A stretch of DNA of 64,000 bases from Funiculus sociatus GB2-C1. GTDB lineage: Bacteria; Cyanobacteriota; Cyanobacteriia; Cyanobacteriales; FACHB-T130. The position numbers were made by a program, and so were the translations under genes. Where the stretch lies: positions 1 through 64,000 of the forward strand of contig NZ_JAMPKJ010000013.1 of NCBI RefSeq assembly GCF_039962115.1, written 5' to 3'. The notes beneath the pieces are model-generated. The model was not told the origin of the DNA. It saw nothing but the letters and a program-made list of their open reading frames with translations, and did not search any database. Shown here piece by piece: positions 17,484-27,000 of the stretch; within the stretch, counting starts at the first letter, position 1; every line of letters starts with the position of its first letter.

Positions 17484-18083
17484 ATGGCTGTGAATTCACC
17501 TGAAACAACTGTAACTCCCCAAACCCAGTCGCCAGCAGACGGCGGGAAACGCATCAGAAATTTCTTGATTGCAATGGTAGCAATTATCCTCACCGTTGCC
17601 CTATTTTTCGGACTGCGAACCGAGACAAGTTCAGTTTCCCTCGACGCACAGGCGCAAACATCCACACCGTTAGAAGTGGCTTTGAGTAATGGTAAGCCGA
17701 CGCTAATGGAATTTTATGCCAACTGGTGTACTAGCTGTCAGGCGATGGCCAAGGATTTGGGTGAACTCAAACAAGAGTACGCGGACTGTGTGAACTTTGT
17801 GATGCTGAACGTGGATAATAACAAGTGGTTGCCAGAGATGCTGCGCTACCGAGTCGATGGCATTCCACATTTCGTGTATTTTGGGAAAAATGGGGAAGCG
17901 ATCGCTCAAACCCTCGGTGAAATGCCTCGTCCCATCATGCAGGCAAATATTGAAGCCCTAGTTGCTGCCTTACCCCTACCTTATACCCAATCCGGGCAAG
18001 TATCCGCCTTTGAAGCGCCCGTCACGCCAGCAAAAGCCACCCCTGACGATCCTCGCAGCCACGGTAGTCAAGTCAAAAATTAA
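17484..18083 (+). CDS. txlA: Membrane-anchored thioredoxin-like protein TxlA (HCF164-like)
   Basis: This 199-residue protein has one N-terminal membrane segment (about residues 26-45). Its thioredoxin domain has the active site WCTSC at residues 81-85, inside FYANWCTSCQAMAKDLGEL, and the cis-proline motif VDGIPHFVYF. The family (cyanobacterial TxlA, chloroplast HCF164) passes reducing equivalents across the thylakoid membrane for cytochrome and photosystem biogenesis. The Pro/Thr-rich C-terminal tail is low complexity. A second thiol-redox gene lies 1.2 kb downstream on the opposite strand. Confidence 0.92.
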   Translation: MAVNSPETTVTPQTQSPADGGKRIRNFLIAMVAIILTVALFFGLRTETSSVSLDAQAQTSTPLEVALSNGKPTLMEFYANWCTSCQAMAKDLGELKQEYADCVNFVMLNVDNNKWLPEMLRYRVDGIPHFVYFGKNGEAIAQTLGEMPRPIMQANIEALVAALPLPYTQSGQVSAFEAPVTPAKATPDDPRSHGSQVKN

Positions 18084-18170
18084 AAATGCAAAATGTTTAA
18101 TTTTCCTCTAGGAGGATGACTAGGCTTACCGGTTTGGGTTATAAGCTATTTGCTGCATGAAGGATGGCAA

Positions 18171-19199
18171 ATGACGAATCCACCGCCCCCCGATCCAAGA
18201 TCCTCTCAACTAGGCTTTGATGAGTTGATAGGCATTGTTGTAGCCTTTGCCGCCATTGGCGCGATTTTATTTTGGGTGATAGGTAGAAAAGATGAAGGGT
18301 TGAATCTGACAGGCTTGCCGATTCCTAGCGCCACCGCGAGTCCCACGCCAGCAGCTCCACTAGCGCCCGTATTGCCACAGGAGTCGCCCCTTCCCCAAGC
18401 CATAGATCCCGCAACGCCAGAAGCCTCGGAAAGCCTCACCCCAGCCGTACCGATACCAGTAGACCCAACCGCGGCTTCGAGAACCATACCCTTAGCTCCC
18501 GCCCCAGTGGTTGTAGCTCCCGCCCCAGCGGTCGTAGCTCCTTCTCCAACTGCATCTGCGACTCCCTCCCCAACACCCACAGCTTCACCCCCAGCGAGGG
18601 CGCTCAACTTCACCGATATTCCTGCTAATTACTGGGCGCGTCCTTACATACAGGCAATGGCTCAGCGTAACATCGTCGCCGGTTTTACCGATCGCACTTT
18701 TCGCCCGGATAGACCGATAACTAGAGCCGAATTTGCTGCCATTTTGCAGAAGGCTTTTAACAAACAATCAGCTCAAAACGCACCTAATTTTAAAGATGTT
18801 CCAGCTGGGCTCTGGGCAAACGCAGCGATTAAGCAAGCTGCTACAACGGGTTTTTTAAAAGGGTATCCAAATAATATCTTTCTCCCCAATCAAGAAATTC
18901 CCAAAGCGCAAGTCTTCGTTGCCCTTGCCAGTGGCTTAGGGCTGGCACCACCGGCTAATGTTGCCCAAGTTTTACAGACTTATCAGGATGCTCCGCAGAT
19001 TCCTAATTACGCCAAGCCAGGGGTCGCAGCAGCTACGGCATCGGGTCTTGTGGTAAATTACCCAAAAACCAACTTGCTAAAACCAACTCAGGCGGCTACG
19101 AGAGCTGAGGTTGCGGCTGCGATTTATCAAGCCTTAGCGCAAGCTGGAAGAGTGGAAAAGATTCCTTCTCAGTATCAAGTTCAAGTTCAGCCAAAATAA
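18171..19199 (+). CDS. SLH-domain protein with N-terminal membrane anchor
   Basis: The frame extends to a TTG at 18150, but the ATG at 18171 is preceded by GAAGGA at the right spacing and is chosen, giving 342 residues. One hydrophobic segment (ELIGIVVAFAAIGAILFWV) is followed by a long Pro/Ala/Thr-rich linker. Three S-layer homology repeats follow: FTDIPANYWARPYIQAMA with FRPDRPITRAEFAAIL, FKDVPAGLWANAAIKQAA, and a degenerate third ending TRAEVAAAIYQALAQAG. SLH repeats bind cell-wall polymers, so the protein probably spans inner membrane to wall. No porin barrel follows, unlike the large cyanobacterial SLH porins. Confidence 0.88.
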   Translation: MTNPPPPDPRSSQLGFDELIGIVVAFAAIGAILFWVIGRKDEGLNLTGLPIPSATASPTPAAPLAPVLPQESPLPQAIDPATPEASESLTPAVPIPVDPTAASRTIPLAPAPVVVAPAPAVVAPSPTASATPSPTPTASPPARALNFTDIPANYWARPYIQAMAQRNIVAGFTDRTFRPDRPITRAEFAAILQKAFNKQSAQNAPNFKDVPAGLWANAAIKQAATTGFLKGYPNNIFLPNQEIPKAQVFVALASGLGLAPPANVAQVLQTYQDAPQIPNYAKPGVAAATASGLVVNYPKTNLLKPTQAATRAEVAAAIYQALAQAGRVEKIPSQYQVQVQPK

Positions 19200-19223
19200 T
19201 AATGGCTAATTGTTAAAGGAAAC

Positions 19224-19262
19224 ATTTCTCGTTTCCAGCCGGAGACTGGGAACGAGGAAAAA
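19224..19262. terminator. CTCGTTTCCAG-type palindrome between convergent genes
   Basis: ATTTCTCGTTTCCAG pairs imperfectly with CTGGGAACGAGGAAAAAT. It lies between the stops of the SLH gene and the thioredoxin lipoprotein gene, with A/T-rich tails on both sides. Confidence 0.62.
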
Positions 19263-19280
19263 TGCTGGGAGTTATAGGGT

Positions 19281-19724
19281 TTAGTTTTTGAAGTTGCGAT
19301 CGCCTTCATACCCGGATATATCCGCAAGTTTCTGCAAAGCCAGCACACCTGTGTATTGCTTTCCCTGAATTTCCCAGGTGGGATAGCCTTCGATTTGAGC
19401 TTTTTTGCAGAGGTCTGGGCGTGGATTTTTACCGCCAGCATCGCACTCAATATAGTTTATTTGCTTCACTGCTTCTTCACCAAACATTTGCTTTTGATCC
19501 GTGCAGTGAGGACACCAGTAAGCACCGTAAAATTTCGCTCCAATTTTTTTGAGATGTTTGGCTAAACCCACCTCTGCTGAAATGGGAGGCGCGGCGGGTT
19601 GGCTTGGCGTAGTTTGTGATGCTACAGGTGGCTCCAGTAAGTCACACCCAGCCACTAGCGCCAGCAGCGCTATCGTTGTACTGCGGATTATGATTGAGCG
19701 AAGGTTGATTCTTTGAGGTTGCAT
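19281..19724 (-). CDS. Lipoprotein with VKOR-like thioredoxin domain
   Basis: This 147-residue protein has a signal sequence ending in a lipobox LVAGC with Cys27. A Pro/Thr-rich spacer follows, then a thioredoxin-like domain with the active site YWCPHC at residues 69-74. The domain resembles the thioredoxin partner fused to VKOR proteins in cyanobacteria (GAYWCPHCTDQKQMF, then YIECDAGGKNPR). Those enzymes make disulfides outside the cytoplasm. Here the domain is free-standing and lipid-anchored, and no VKOR membrane protein is encoded in this window. It likely acts in thiol oxidation or relay in the periplasm or thylakoid lumen. Confidence 0.85.
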   Translation of the reverse strand: MQPQRINLRSIIIRSTTIALLALVAGCDLLEPPVASQTTPSQPAAPPISAEVGLAKHLKKIGAKFYGAYWCPHCTDQKQMFGEEAVKQINYIECDAGGKNPRPDLCKKAQIEGYPTWEIQGKQYTGVLALQKLADISGYEGDRNFKN

Positions 19725-19832
19725 GGCACGAGAGCGTAGGATGCGATATATTACGTCTTTGCTTTTAGTTATGAATAATTGTAGCCAACCCCAACAGCAG
19801 ACAAAGCATTTTTAGTAAATGCGATCGCTAGA

Positions 19833-19899
19833 AGTAAAAAGGCGAAAATTAAGAATTTTGGCCTTTTTACTCCCCCTTTTGTAACCCGATTAGGGGGAG
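19833..19899 (-). terminator. Two adjoining hairpins after the M15-like hydrolase gene
   Basis: AGTAAAAAGGC pairs with GCCTTTTTACT, and the inner arms extend the stem to about 18 bp with one mismatch. Next to it, CTCCCCCT (19870) pairs with AGGGGGAG (19892). They lie just past the stop at 19915 of the minus-strand gene. Confidence 0.55.
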
Positions 19900-19914
19900 C
19901 GCATGAGAGCCTTT

Positions 19915-20988
19915 TTAGCGACCGTTATATGACCAATGTGGAGGATCGTTCAATAGCTTATACACACCATAAGAAGCACCAACATTGTGCAAAATAGTAT
20001 TGCTGGCACCGTTAGTGGGAGCGCTGATATTAAAGATGGTTCCATCTCGTCTTTTAATTTTTAGGATACCATCCCAGGTAATATTCCAATCAATCGCTAA
20101 CTTTTCAGTATGAAGAGATTTGAGAGCAACAGGATTACCACCAATCCCATAAGCATCTACCATCAATTCTGCTGCTTTCACCGACACCGCATTTGTGTAA
20201 TGTACCCATTGAATATCAACTCCCGGAAAGCGCGGTACATCCTCTGCCCTAATACTTCCTCGTGAAATTCTAGCAGCATAGTGCATCAAATAAGCTCGTT
20301 GTGGAGGTCGATAAGTGGCGGCGATAATTGTTTGAGCGCCTGCGTCAATCATGGCTTTTTGAAATGCCAGTACCCTTTCGCGGAATGGAGAAGCTAAATC
20401 AGAAATAGACTTGCTTGTTGGAAAAAAGTCATACCAATGTTGTCCACTCAAACGAAATCTAATTCTTTTAGCATAGTTGTTGAGAATATCCATTGCTTCA
20501 GTAAAGTCTGCTCCCAGTTTCTGCTTAGTAGTTGCAGAAAGCAGCTCCTCTAATTCGCTACGCAAGCGCACATCTCTTTGTAGGTAAGCTTGAGCTAAGC
20601 CCTGCGTACTTCTGGCACCAAAGTCTCCGTCTAATCCCAAATCTGGAACCAAGATAGTATTCAAAGACTTTTGTAAATCTTTTACCTCTGCATCTCCAAA
20701 GCGCAGGTAAGCTAACAACAATGCCGTCGTAAGATTCGGAACTTTATAAATAAAGCCGTCGCTCAAAGCTTTGGTATAAGTTGTATTATCTACAACTCCA
20801 GTGACGGGCAAATTATTTCTTTGTTGATAGCTGCGGGTAGCGGTATCACTTATTTTGCCAAAGTCTCCATCAACAGTCCCAATCGGATATTGAGCTTCTT
20901 TCAAATAGCTCTGCCAAGCACTAACAGCTGAACCATTAGAGCCAATTTTGAGCGTAGGCAGTTTTAGAACACTGATATTGAAAGCCAT
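19915..20988 (-). CDS. Peptidoglycan-binding protein with M15-like peptidase end (endolysin-like)
   Basis: The start is placed at the ATG at 20988 (AFNISVLKLPTLKIGSNG), 25 residues inside the longest frame, because PG_binding_1-type sequence begins there. Residues about 12-75 form one peptidoglycan-binding domain (WQSYLKEAQYPIGTVDGDFG). A degenerate second follows at about 95-150 (LQKSLNTILVPDLGLDGDFG). The C-terminal part has SLHTEKLAIDWNI and a final PPHWSYNG, matching the His-Asp and His zinc ligands of LAS/M15 D-Ala-D-Ala peptidases. No signal peptide is visible, as in phage endolysins. It lies next to an amidase gene on the same strand. Confidence 0.78.
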   Translation of the reverse strand: MAFNISVLKLPTLKIGSNGSAVSAWQSYLKEAQYPIGTVDGDFGKISDTATRSYQQRNNLPVTGVVDNTTYTKALSDGFIYKVPNLTTALLLAYLRFGDAEVKDLQKSLNTILVPDLGLDGDFGARSTQGLAQAYLQRDVRLRSELEELLSATTKQKLGADFTEAMDILNNYAKRIRFRLSGQHWYDFFPTSKSISDLASPFRERVLAFQKAMIDAGAQTIIAATYRPPQRAYLMHYAARISRGSIRAEDVPRFPGVDIQWVHYTNAVSVKAAELMVDAYGIGGNPVALKSLHTEKLAIDWNITWDGILKIKRRDGTIFNISAPTNGASNTILHNVGASYGVYKLLNDPPHWSYNGR

Positions 20989-21136
20989 AAATTTTACCTG
21001 AGTTGAACAGTAGTAGGATGGGTAATACCTTAACTCCCAATTTATGGGCGGTTGGCGGGACAAAACGTTAGTCGCTTTTTTCTAAGCTACCCCTTGAAAG
21101 AAGGGAGGTATTACCCCAGTAAAGTTGTACGCCGCT

Positions 21137-22063
21137 TTAACCTATTAATTTAACCCAGCCTTGAGGCCCCACAATGCCATCAGCAGTTAAGCCATTTTGT
21201 TTTTGAAATCTCTCAACTGCTGCCTCTGTACCAGGGCCAAAAACGCCATCTGTTTCTGCACCTATGCGGTATTGCAGGTATTTTACAGCTGTACCGCCAG
21301 CATGGTTTGCTCTTAGTATTGGCTTGGCAAGAATCTGATTAAGTGCAATCCACGTGGTAGGGCCAGCAATTCCATTTTCGGTGATGTCTACAATTGACTG
21401 AAACTTTTGGGTAGCTGCTCTAGTTTCATTGTCTATTGTTCCATCTTCTACCAACTTTTTGCCACTGCTATCTGTTATTTTTAACCTATTTAAGGTTTGC
21501 TGTAGTTTGATTATCTCGTTATCTTTAGCTGGGTTTGGAGCGGGAGGCGTTGGAGATTGTCCAGTTAATCCGGTAACAATAGCATTCGCCAAAGCTTCTG
21601 GATTGTACCGATTCATATCTTCTTGGTTGTCGCAGAAACAACACTCAAGCAGAATGGCGGGCATATTTGTATTTTTGATTACATACAAGTGTGAACCATC
21701 TTTAACGCCTCTGTTGAAATATCCCAATTTAACTATATTGTCTAGTATGGGCTGGGCAATCTTTCTGCCTGTATCGCTGGCTGCAAATACTTCCGTTCCC
21801 TTAGCTACACGGTTAAAAGCATTAAAGTGAATAGATACAAATAGGTTCACTCTATTAGCATTGGCTATATTGCATCTTTGCAATAAGGAATTGCCTACAC
21901 TACTCGCGCTTTTAGGCTTGCATTCTACAACTTGATGTCCCTGAGATTTTAACTTAGATATAACTCTAGTTCCCACCTCTATTGTCATCACATCTTCAAC
22001 TCTAATTCCTCTGGCTCCCGTGTCGGGAGAACAATTATGCCCAATATCAATTCCGTATTCCAT
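21137..22063 (-). CDS. N-acetylmuramoyl-L-alanine amidase with two peptidoglycan-binding domains
   Basis: Residues 1-170 form a zinc-dependent Amidase_3 domain that cuts between MurNAc and L-Ala. His9 in IDIGHN, Glu23, His79 in FVSIHFNAF and catalytic Glu140 in PAILLECCFCDN are the expected zinc and catalytic residues. Two PG_binding_1 domains follow at about 180-240 (LQQTLNRLKITDSSGKKLVE) and about 250-307 (VKYLQYRIGAETDGVFGPGT). There is no signal peptide. Gene order is amidase, then M15-like hydrolase, 148 bases apart, and probably one transcript. Together they would cut both the glycan-peptide and the peptide ends of wall material. Confidence 0.9.
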   Translation of the reverse strand: MEYGIDIGHNCSPDTGARGIRVEDVMTIEVGTRVISKLKSQGHQVVECKPKSASSVGNSLLQRCNIANANRVNLFVSIHFNAFNRVAKGTEVFAASDTGRKIAQPILDNIVKLGYFNRGVKDGSHLYVIKNTNMPAILLECCFCDNQEDMNRYNPEALANAIVTGLTGQSPTPPAPNPAKDNEIIKLQQTLNRLKITDSSGKKLVEDGTIDNETRAATQKFQSIVDITENGIAGPTTWIALNQILAKPILRANHAGGTAVKYLQYRIGAETDGVFGPGTEAAVERFQKQNGLTADGIVGPQGWVKLIG

Positions 22064-22375
22064 TGCAGTTAGCTCCTTTTAGAGATGACAAGTTTTCTGT
22101 TGAACTAAGTTTGCGAAAGTTTGGGGCAACTTTTATAGTAAAACCTTTACCTTATTTTCTGTTCATTACTTTAACATAAAAGTCATATTTTGTTACAAAG
22201 AAAAGATTCAATTCGTAAAAATAGGTAGGACGAGAGATACGAGCGGTTAATAGGAAACCGCTGTTGGTTCATCAGGAAAAAAACGAATTTAAACTAATAT
22301 TAAGTTCCGGATTTTATCTCATCGGTTGTGGATCATCCGGTAAGTGATGTTCGCTTTTTTTAATAAGGAGACTTT
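22064..22375. other. Divergent promoter region, amidase and SGNH hydrolase
   Basis: AT-rich. It holds a small hairpin near 22240-22262 (AGCGGTT with AACCGCT). AAGGAG just before 22376 is a good ribosome-binding site for the SGNH gene. No RNA gene is recognised. Confidence 0.45.
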
Positions 22376-24007
22376 ATGGCAGATGGAAAATCTCGGATGC
22401 GCGATCGCACGCCAGACGATGTAATTATTCAGTCAGAGGCGCGAAAACCCATTACAGATCCCAGCCTGGGCATTTCCGTTGAAGTGAATAGACAAGGCAC
22501 TCCCAAGCATCGGCTGGTCACGATTGGGGACTCTCTCTCTCACGGCTTTCAAAGTGGGGCAATCTTTAATACTAGCCTCTCCTATCCGATGATGATTGCC
22601 AAGGAAATGGGCTGGTCTCACCAGATGCGTTATCCCACCTACGACGGGCCAGGAGACGGGTTTCCGCTGAACCTAGAAAATCTGGCTCGACAACTCGATC
22701 GGGAGTTTGGTGATATCAACTGGTTGGATTTCGCCCCAGCGCTGTTGTTTATACGCCACTACATGGACGATATAGAGGATTATTGGGAACGTGACGCAGG
22801 CTCCCGCTTCCCAATTCAACGTGGGATTAATCACAACCTGGCAGTCTATGGCTGGGATTTGCGGAATACCCTGTCGCGCACTGCGGACATTTGCCTAGAC
22901 ATCATTCGGAAAAATCCGCCCAAAGACGATTATCTCCGGCAGGTTGTTGAGTACCATAACGAACGCGCTGCCATCCGAGTTTTGAATTCGGCACGAGATG
23001 CACAAGGCAACGCGCTGACGCCACTGCAAGCGGCGGCAGCACTGGGCGCTGAGGGGACGCAAGAAAGTGGTGGAGACGGCATTGAAACGCTGCTTGTTAT
23101 CATCGGTGGCAATAATGCGCTGGGTAGTATTCTGACATTCAAAGCGGCTTGGAGCAAAGAAGGCTATGACGATATGGCGGTAAACGATCGCTATACTGTC
23201 TGGCGTCCAATTCACTTTAAGGCTGAACTGGACAAGTTGGTTGAGGAAGTTAAGCAAATCCGCGCTCGCCATGTAATCTTGGCAACGGTTCCTCACGTCA
23301 CCATTGTTCCTTTTGCCCGTGGTATCAATAAAAATGATGAGGGGAATAAAGCGAAACCGGGATCTCGATACTTCCCTTACTACTCCTTGCCTTGGCTTAC
23401 CGAAGAAGAATTCGATCCCAATAAGCACCCGTACCTGACAGGGGAGGAGGCACGAGCAATTGATAGTGCCATCGACCAGTACAACGACTATATAACCGAT
23501 GCGGTGCATCAGGCTCGACAGGAAGGCAGAGATTGGTATGTCTTTGAAATGGCTGGCTTGTTGGATCGCTTGGCATCCAGGCGCTATATTCAAGACCCGG
23601 AAGCCAGACCGACTTGGTGGGATGAAGTGGGTGGTCAGTACGAGTTGCCACCTGAGCTTCAGGCACTTTCACCCGTACCGGACTCCCGCTTTTTTAAATC
23701 TGATGCCACGGGTCGCACCCAAGGCGGCTTATTCTCTCTGGATGGCATTCATCCCACCACTATTGGCTACGGGATCATGGCGCAGGAGTTGATCGAGATT
23801 ATGCACAAGAAGGCGGGTGTTAAGTTTTATGAAAGCGATGGGAAAATAGAGCGGACTGGTGACATCAAAGTTGATTTTAATCGCTTGATTGCCCTGGATA
23901 CGCTAATTTCTAACCCGCCGCGATCGCTCTCTAATGCTCAGAGTTTAATCGGTTTGATTGACAAGAACTTTAATATCTTCAGCGGGATGCTCAGGGCTAG
24001 TTACTAA
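22376..24007 (+). CDS. SGNH/GDSL-family hydrolase
   Basis: This 543-residue protein has the four SGNH blocks. Block I is TIGDSLSHGF with nucleophile Ser53. Block III is VIIGGNNALG. Block V is LDGIHPTTIGYG, holding the Asp-x-x-His pair. Block II glycine is less clear. The family comprises esterases, lipases and carbohydrate acetyl-esterases. It is long compared with the usual 200-350 residues because of inserts between blocks. No signal peptide is seen, so a cytoplasmic place or non-classical export is likely. The substrate is unknown. A terminator-like hairpin follows. Confidence 0.85.
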   Translation: MADGKSRMRDRTPDDVIIQSEARKPITDPSLGISVEVNRQGTPKHRLVTIGDSLSHGFQSGAIFNTSLSYPMMIAKEMGWSHQMRYPTYDGPGDGFPLNLENLARQLDREFGDINWLDFAPALLFIRHYMDDIEDYWERDAGSRFPIQRGINHNLAVYGWDLRNTLSRTADICLDIIRKNPPKDDYLRQVVEYHNERAAIRVLNSARDAQGNALTPLQAAAALGAEGTQESGGDGIETLLVIIGGNNALGSILTFKAAWSKEGYDDMAVNDRYTVWRPIHFKAELDKLVEEVKQIRARHVILATVPHVTIVPFARGINKNDEGNKAKPGSRYFPYYSLPWLTEEEFDPNKHPYLTGEEARAIDSAIDQYNDYITDAVHQARQEGRDWYVFEMAGLLDRLASRRYIQDPEARPTWWDEVGGQYELPPELQALSPVPDSRFFKSDATGRTQGGLFSLDGIHPTTIGYGIMAQELIEIMHKKAGVKFYESDGKIERTGDIKVDFNRLIALDTLISNPPRSLSNAQSLIGLIDKNFNIFSGMLRASY

Positions 24008-24049
24008 AACCAATCCGAGGGTCGGGGTGGGCTTGGGCGTCCCATCCCC

Positions 24050-24085
24050 AAGGTTCCTGCTTAAGATCGAGAGTAGGAACCTTTT
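24050..24085 (+). terminator. Hairpin terminator after the SGNH hydrolase gene
   Basis: AAGGTTCCT at 24050 pairs with AGGAACCTT at 24075, followed by TTAA. It lies 42 bases past the stop and ends 11 bases before the next start codon, so it could also attenuate the ChlH-family gene. Confidence 0.55.
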
Positions 24086-24096
24086 AACTGTACGGC

Positions 24097-27000
24097 ATGA
24101 AACGCATTGTTCTAATTGCTGGGTTTGAATCTTTCAACGCTGACCTGTACCGGAAAGGGGCTGATCTGGCACAAGCAAGCTGTCGGGAACTGGATATCCG
24201 TGTGTTTAGCGATCGCGCCCTCACGACGGAACCAGAAGCCGTAGAAGCCGCACTCCAGGGGGCAGATGTCTTCTTTGGCAGTCTGCTATTTGATTATGAC
24301 CAAGTTTTGTGGTTGCGCGATCGCGCACAACACATCCCCATTCGCCTCGTCTTCGAGTCAGCCTTGGAATTGATGAGTCTTACCCAGTTGGGTGCCTTCA
24401 AAATTGGCGACAACCCCAAGGGAATGCCCAAACCTGTGAAATTTATTCTCGATAAATTCAGCAACGGGCGAGAAGAAGACAAACTTGCTGGTTATATTAG
24501 CTTTTTGAAAGTAGGGCCAAAATTATTAAAATTCGTGCCAGTGCAAAAAGTGCAAGACTTACGCAACTGGCTAATTATCTACGGTTATTGGAACGCTGGA
24601 GGAACAGAAAATGTTGCCTCTATGTTCTGGACTATAGCAGAGAAATATTTTGGGCTGAAGGTAGGAGAAATTCCGCCACCAATTGAAACCCCCAACATGG
24701 GATTACTGCATCCAGATTATCAAGGATTTTTTGAATCGCCAAAGGCATATTTAGATTGGTATCAACGGGGCTGGGGACTGGGGAAGGGAGATTTCCCAAT
24801 TCCCAATTCCCAATCCCCAATTCCCAATCCCCAATCCCCAGTTGTTGGAATTCTGCTTTATCGCAAACACGTAATTACAAAACAGCCTTACATTCCCCAG
24901 TTAATTCGCCAGTTTGAGAAAGCTGGATTAATACCTTTACCAATTTTTATCAACGGAGTTGAAGGCCATGTGGCGGTGCGAGATTGGATGACAACAAATT
25001 ACGAAATCGCCCAACGAAAACTCGGTAATATTGAAACTCCTTCACTCTCCGATCAAGCAGTGCCAGTGGATGCAATTGTTTCTACAATTGGTTTTCCCCT
25101 CGTAGGTGGCCCTGCGGGGTCGATGGAAGCAGGGCGACAGGTAGAAGTAGCAAAACGCATTCTCACCGCCAAGAATGTACCTTATATCGTTGCCGCACCC
25201 CTACTAATTCAAGATATTCATTCTTGGACGCGGCAGGGTGTTGGCGGATTACAAAGTGTCGTTTTGTATGCCTTACCAGAACTCGACGGGGCGATTGATC
25301 CAGTTCCTCTCGGTGGTTTGGTTGGAGAAGATATTTACTTAATTCCAGAACGAGTCCAGCGGTTAATCGGAAGGTTGAAAAAATGGATTTCCTTGCGACA
25401 AAAGTCTACCGCTGAACGCAAAATTGCCATAATTTTGTATGGATTTCCGCCGGGATATGGTGCAACGGGTACAGCAGCTTTGTTGAATGTACCACGTAGT
25501 CTCCTTAAACTTCTCCATGCACTCAAAGACCAAGGTTACAACATTGGGGAATTACCAGAAGACGGCGAAGAATTAATTCGATTAGTGAAAAAAGCGGATG
25601 AGAACCCCACCCCAGCCCTCGCCGATGAAGGGGAAAAGGCAAGAAAAGGTTTAGAAGGGGTAAACACCGTCAACACTAAAACCCTAGAAAAATGGCTAGG
25701 ATACCTACTTACCACCCGTATCGAAAAACAGTGGGAATCCCTCACTGGAACTGGCATCAAAACTTATGGAGATGAATTTCAAATTGGTGGGATACAACTA
25801 GGAAATATTTGGATAGGCGTACAGCCACCATTGGGTATTTCTGGCGATCCGATGCGGCTAATGTTTGAGCGAGATTTGACACCACATCCTCAATATGCTG
25901 CTTTTTACAAGTGGCTACAAAATGACTTTCAAGCTGATGCCATCGTTCATTTTGGAATGCACGGAACGGTTGAATGGTTGCCGGGATCTCCGCTGGGAAA
26001 TACTGGTTATTCATGGTCAGATATTTTGTTAGGAAATGTGCCGAATCTATATGTATATGCGGCAAATAATCCTTCCGAATCAATTTTGGCGAAACGTCGC
26101 GGCTATGGGGTAATAATTTCTCACAATGTACCGCCTTATGGTCGGGCTGGGTTGTATAAGGAATTGGTGACATTGCGAGAATTAATCGCGGAATATCGAG
26201 AAGATACCGATAAAAATTACGTTCTCAAAGAAGCCATCTGCAAAAAGATTTTAGATATAGGTTTGGATGCAGATTGTCCCTTTGAGGATGCGAAACGTTT
26301 AGGAATTGCCTTTACTCCTGAAAATGCCAGGATGTTTAGTGCTGATGTCTTTAATAGTTATTTGGTGCGGTTGTACGAGTATCTGCAAGTTCTGGAAAAT
26401 CGGCTTTTTTCATCTGGGTTGCATACGTTGGGTGAAGCGCCTAATTCAGAGGAGATGGTGTCGTACCTTGAGGCTTATTTTGGCGAGGAGTTATCAGAGG
26501 GTATTGTGCGCGGGATTGTAGAAGGAACTGAACCGCCGAGACCCCCAGAACGTAGAGAGAAGGAGGTTATACAGATTCGGGATTTGTTGATGCAAACTGG
26601 GGAAGAATTAAGGAATCTTATCAGAGGGCTTAATGGGGAATATATTCCGCCTGCACCGGGGGGAGATTTGTTAAGAGATGGTGCTGGTGTGTTGCCGACT
26701 GGTCGCAATATTCATGCTTTAGATCCTTATAGAATGCCTTCACCTGCGGCTTATGAAAGAGGTCGAGAAATTGCTAAAAAAATTATTGATCAACACTTTC
26801 AGGAAAATGGTAAATATCCGGAAACTGTGGCGGTGATGTTGTGGGGTTTGGATGCGATTAAAACTAAAGGTGAATCTCTGGGAATTTTGCTGGAATTAGT
26901 AGGCGCTGAACCTGTGAAAGAAGGAACTGGGCGAATTGTCCGTTACGAATTAAAGCCTTTATCCCAGTTAAATCATCCTCGTATCGATGTTTTAGGGAAT

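Noticed and set aside
22985..22998. GAATTCGGCACGAG, identical to a common cDNA-library adaptor
   Set aside because: It is translated in frame inside the SGNH hydrolase without disturbing the frame, and no vector-like sequence surrounds it. A chance match in a chromosomal gene is more likely than contamination, but raw reads could confirm.
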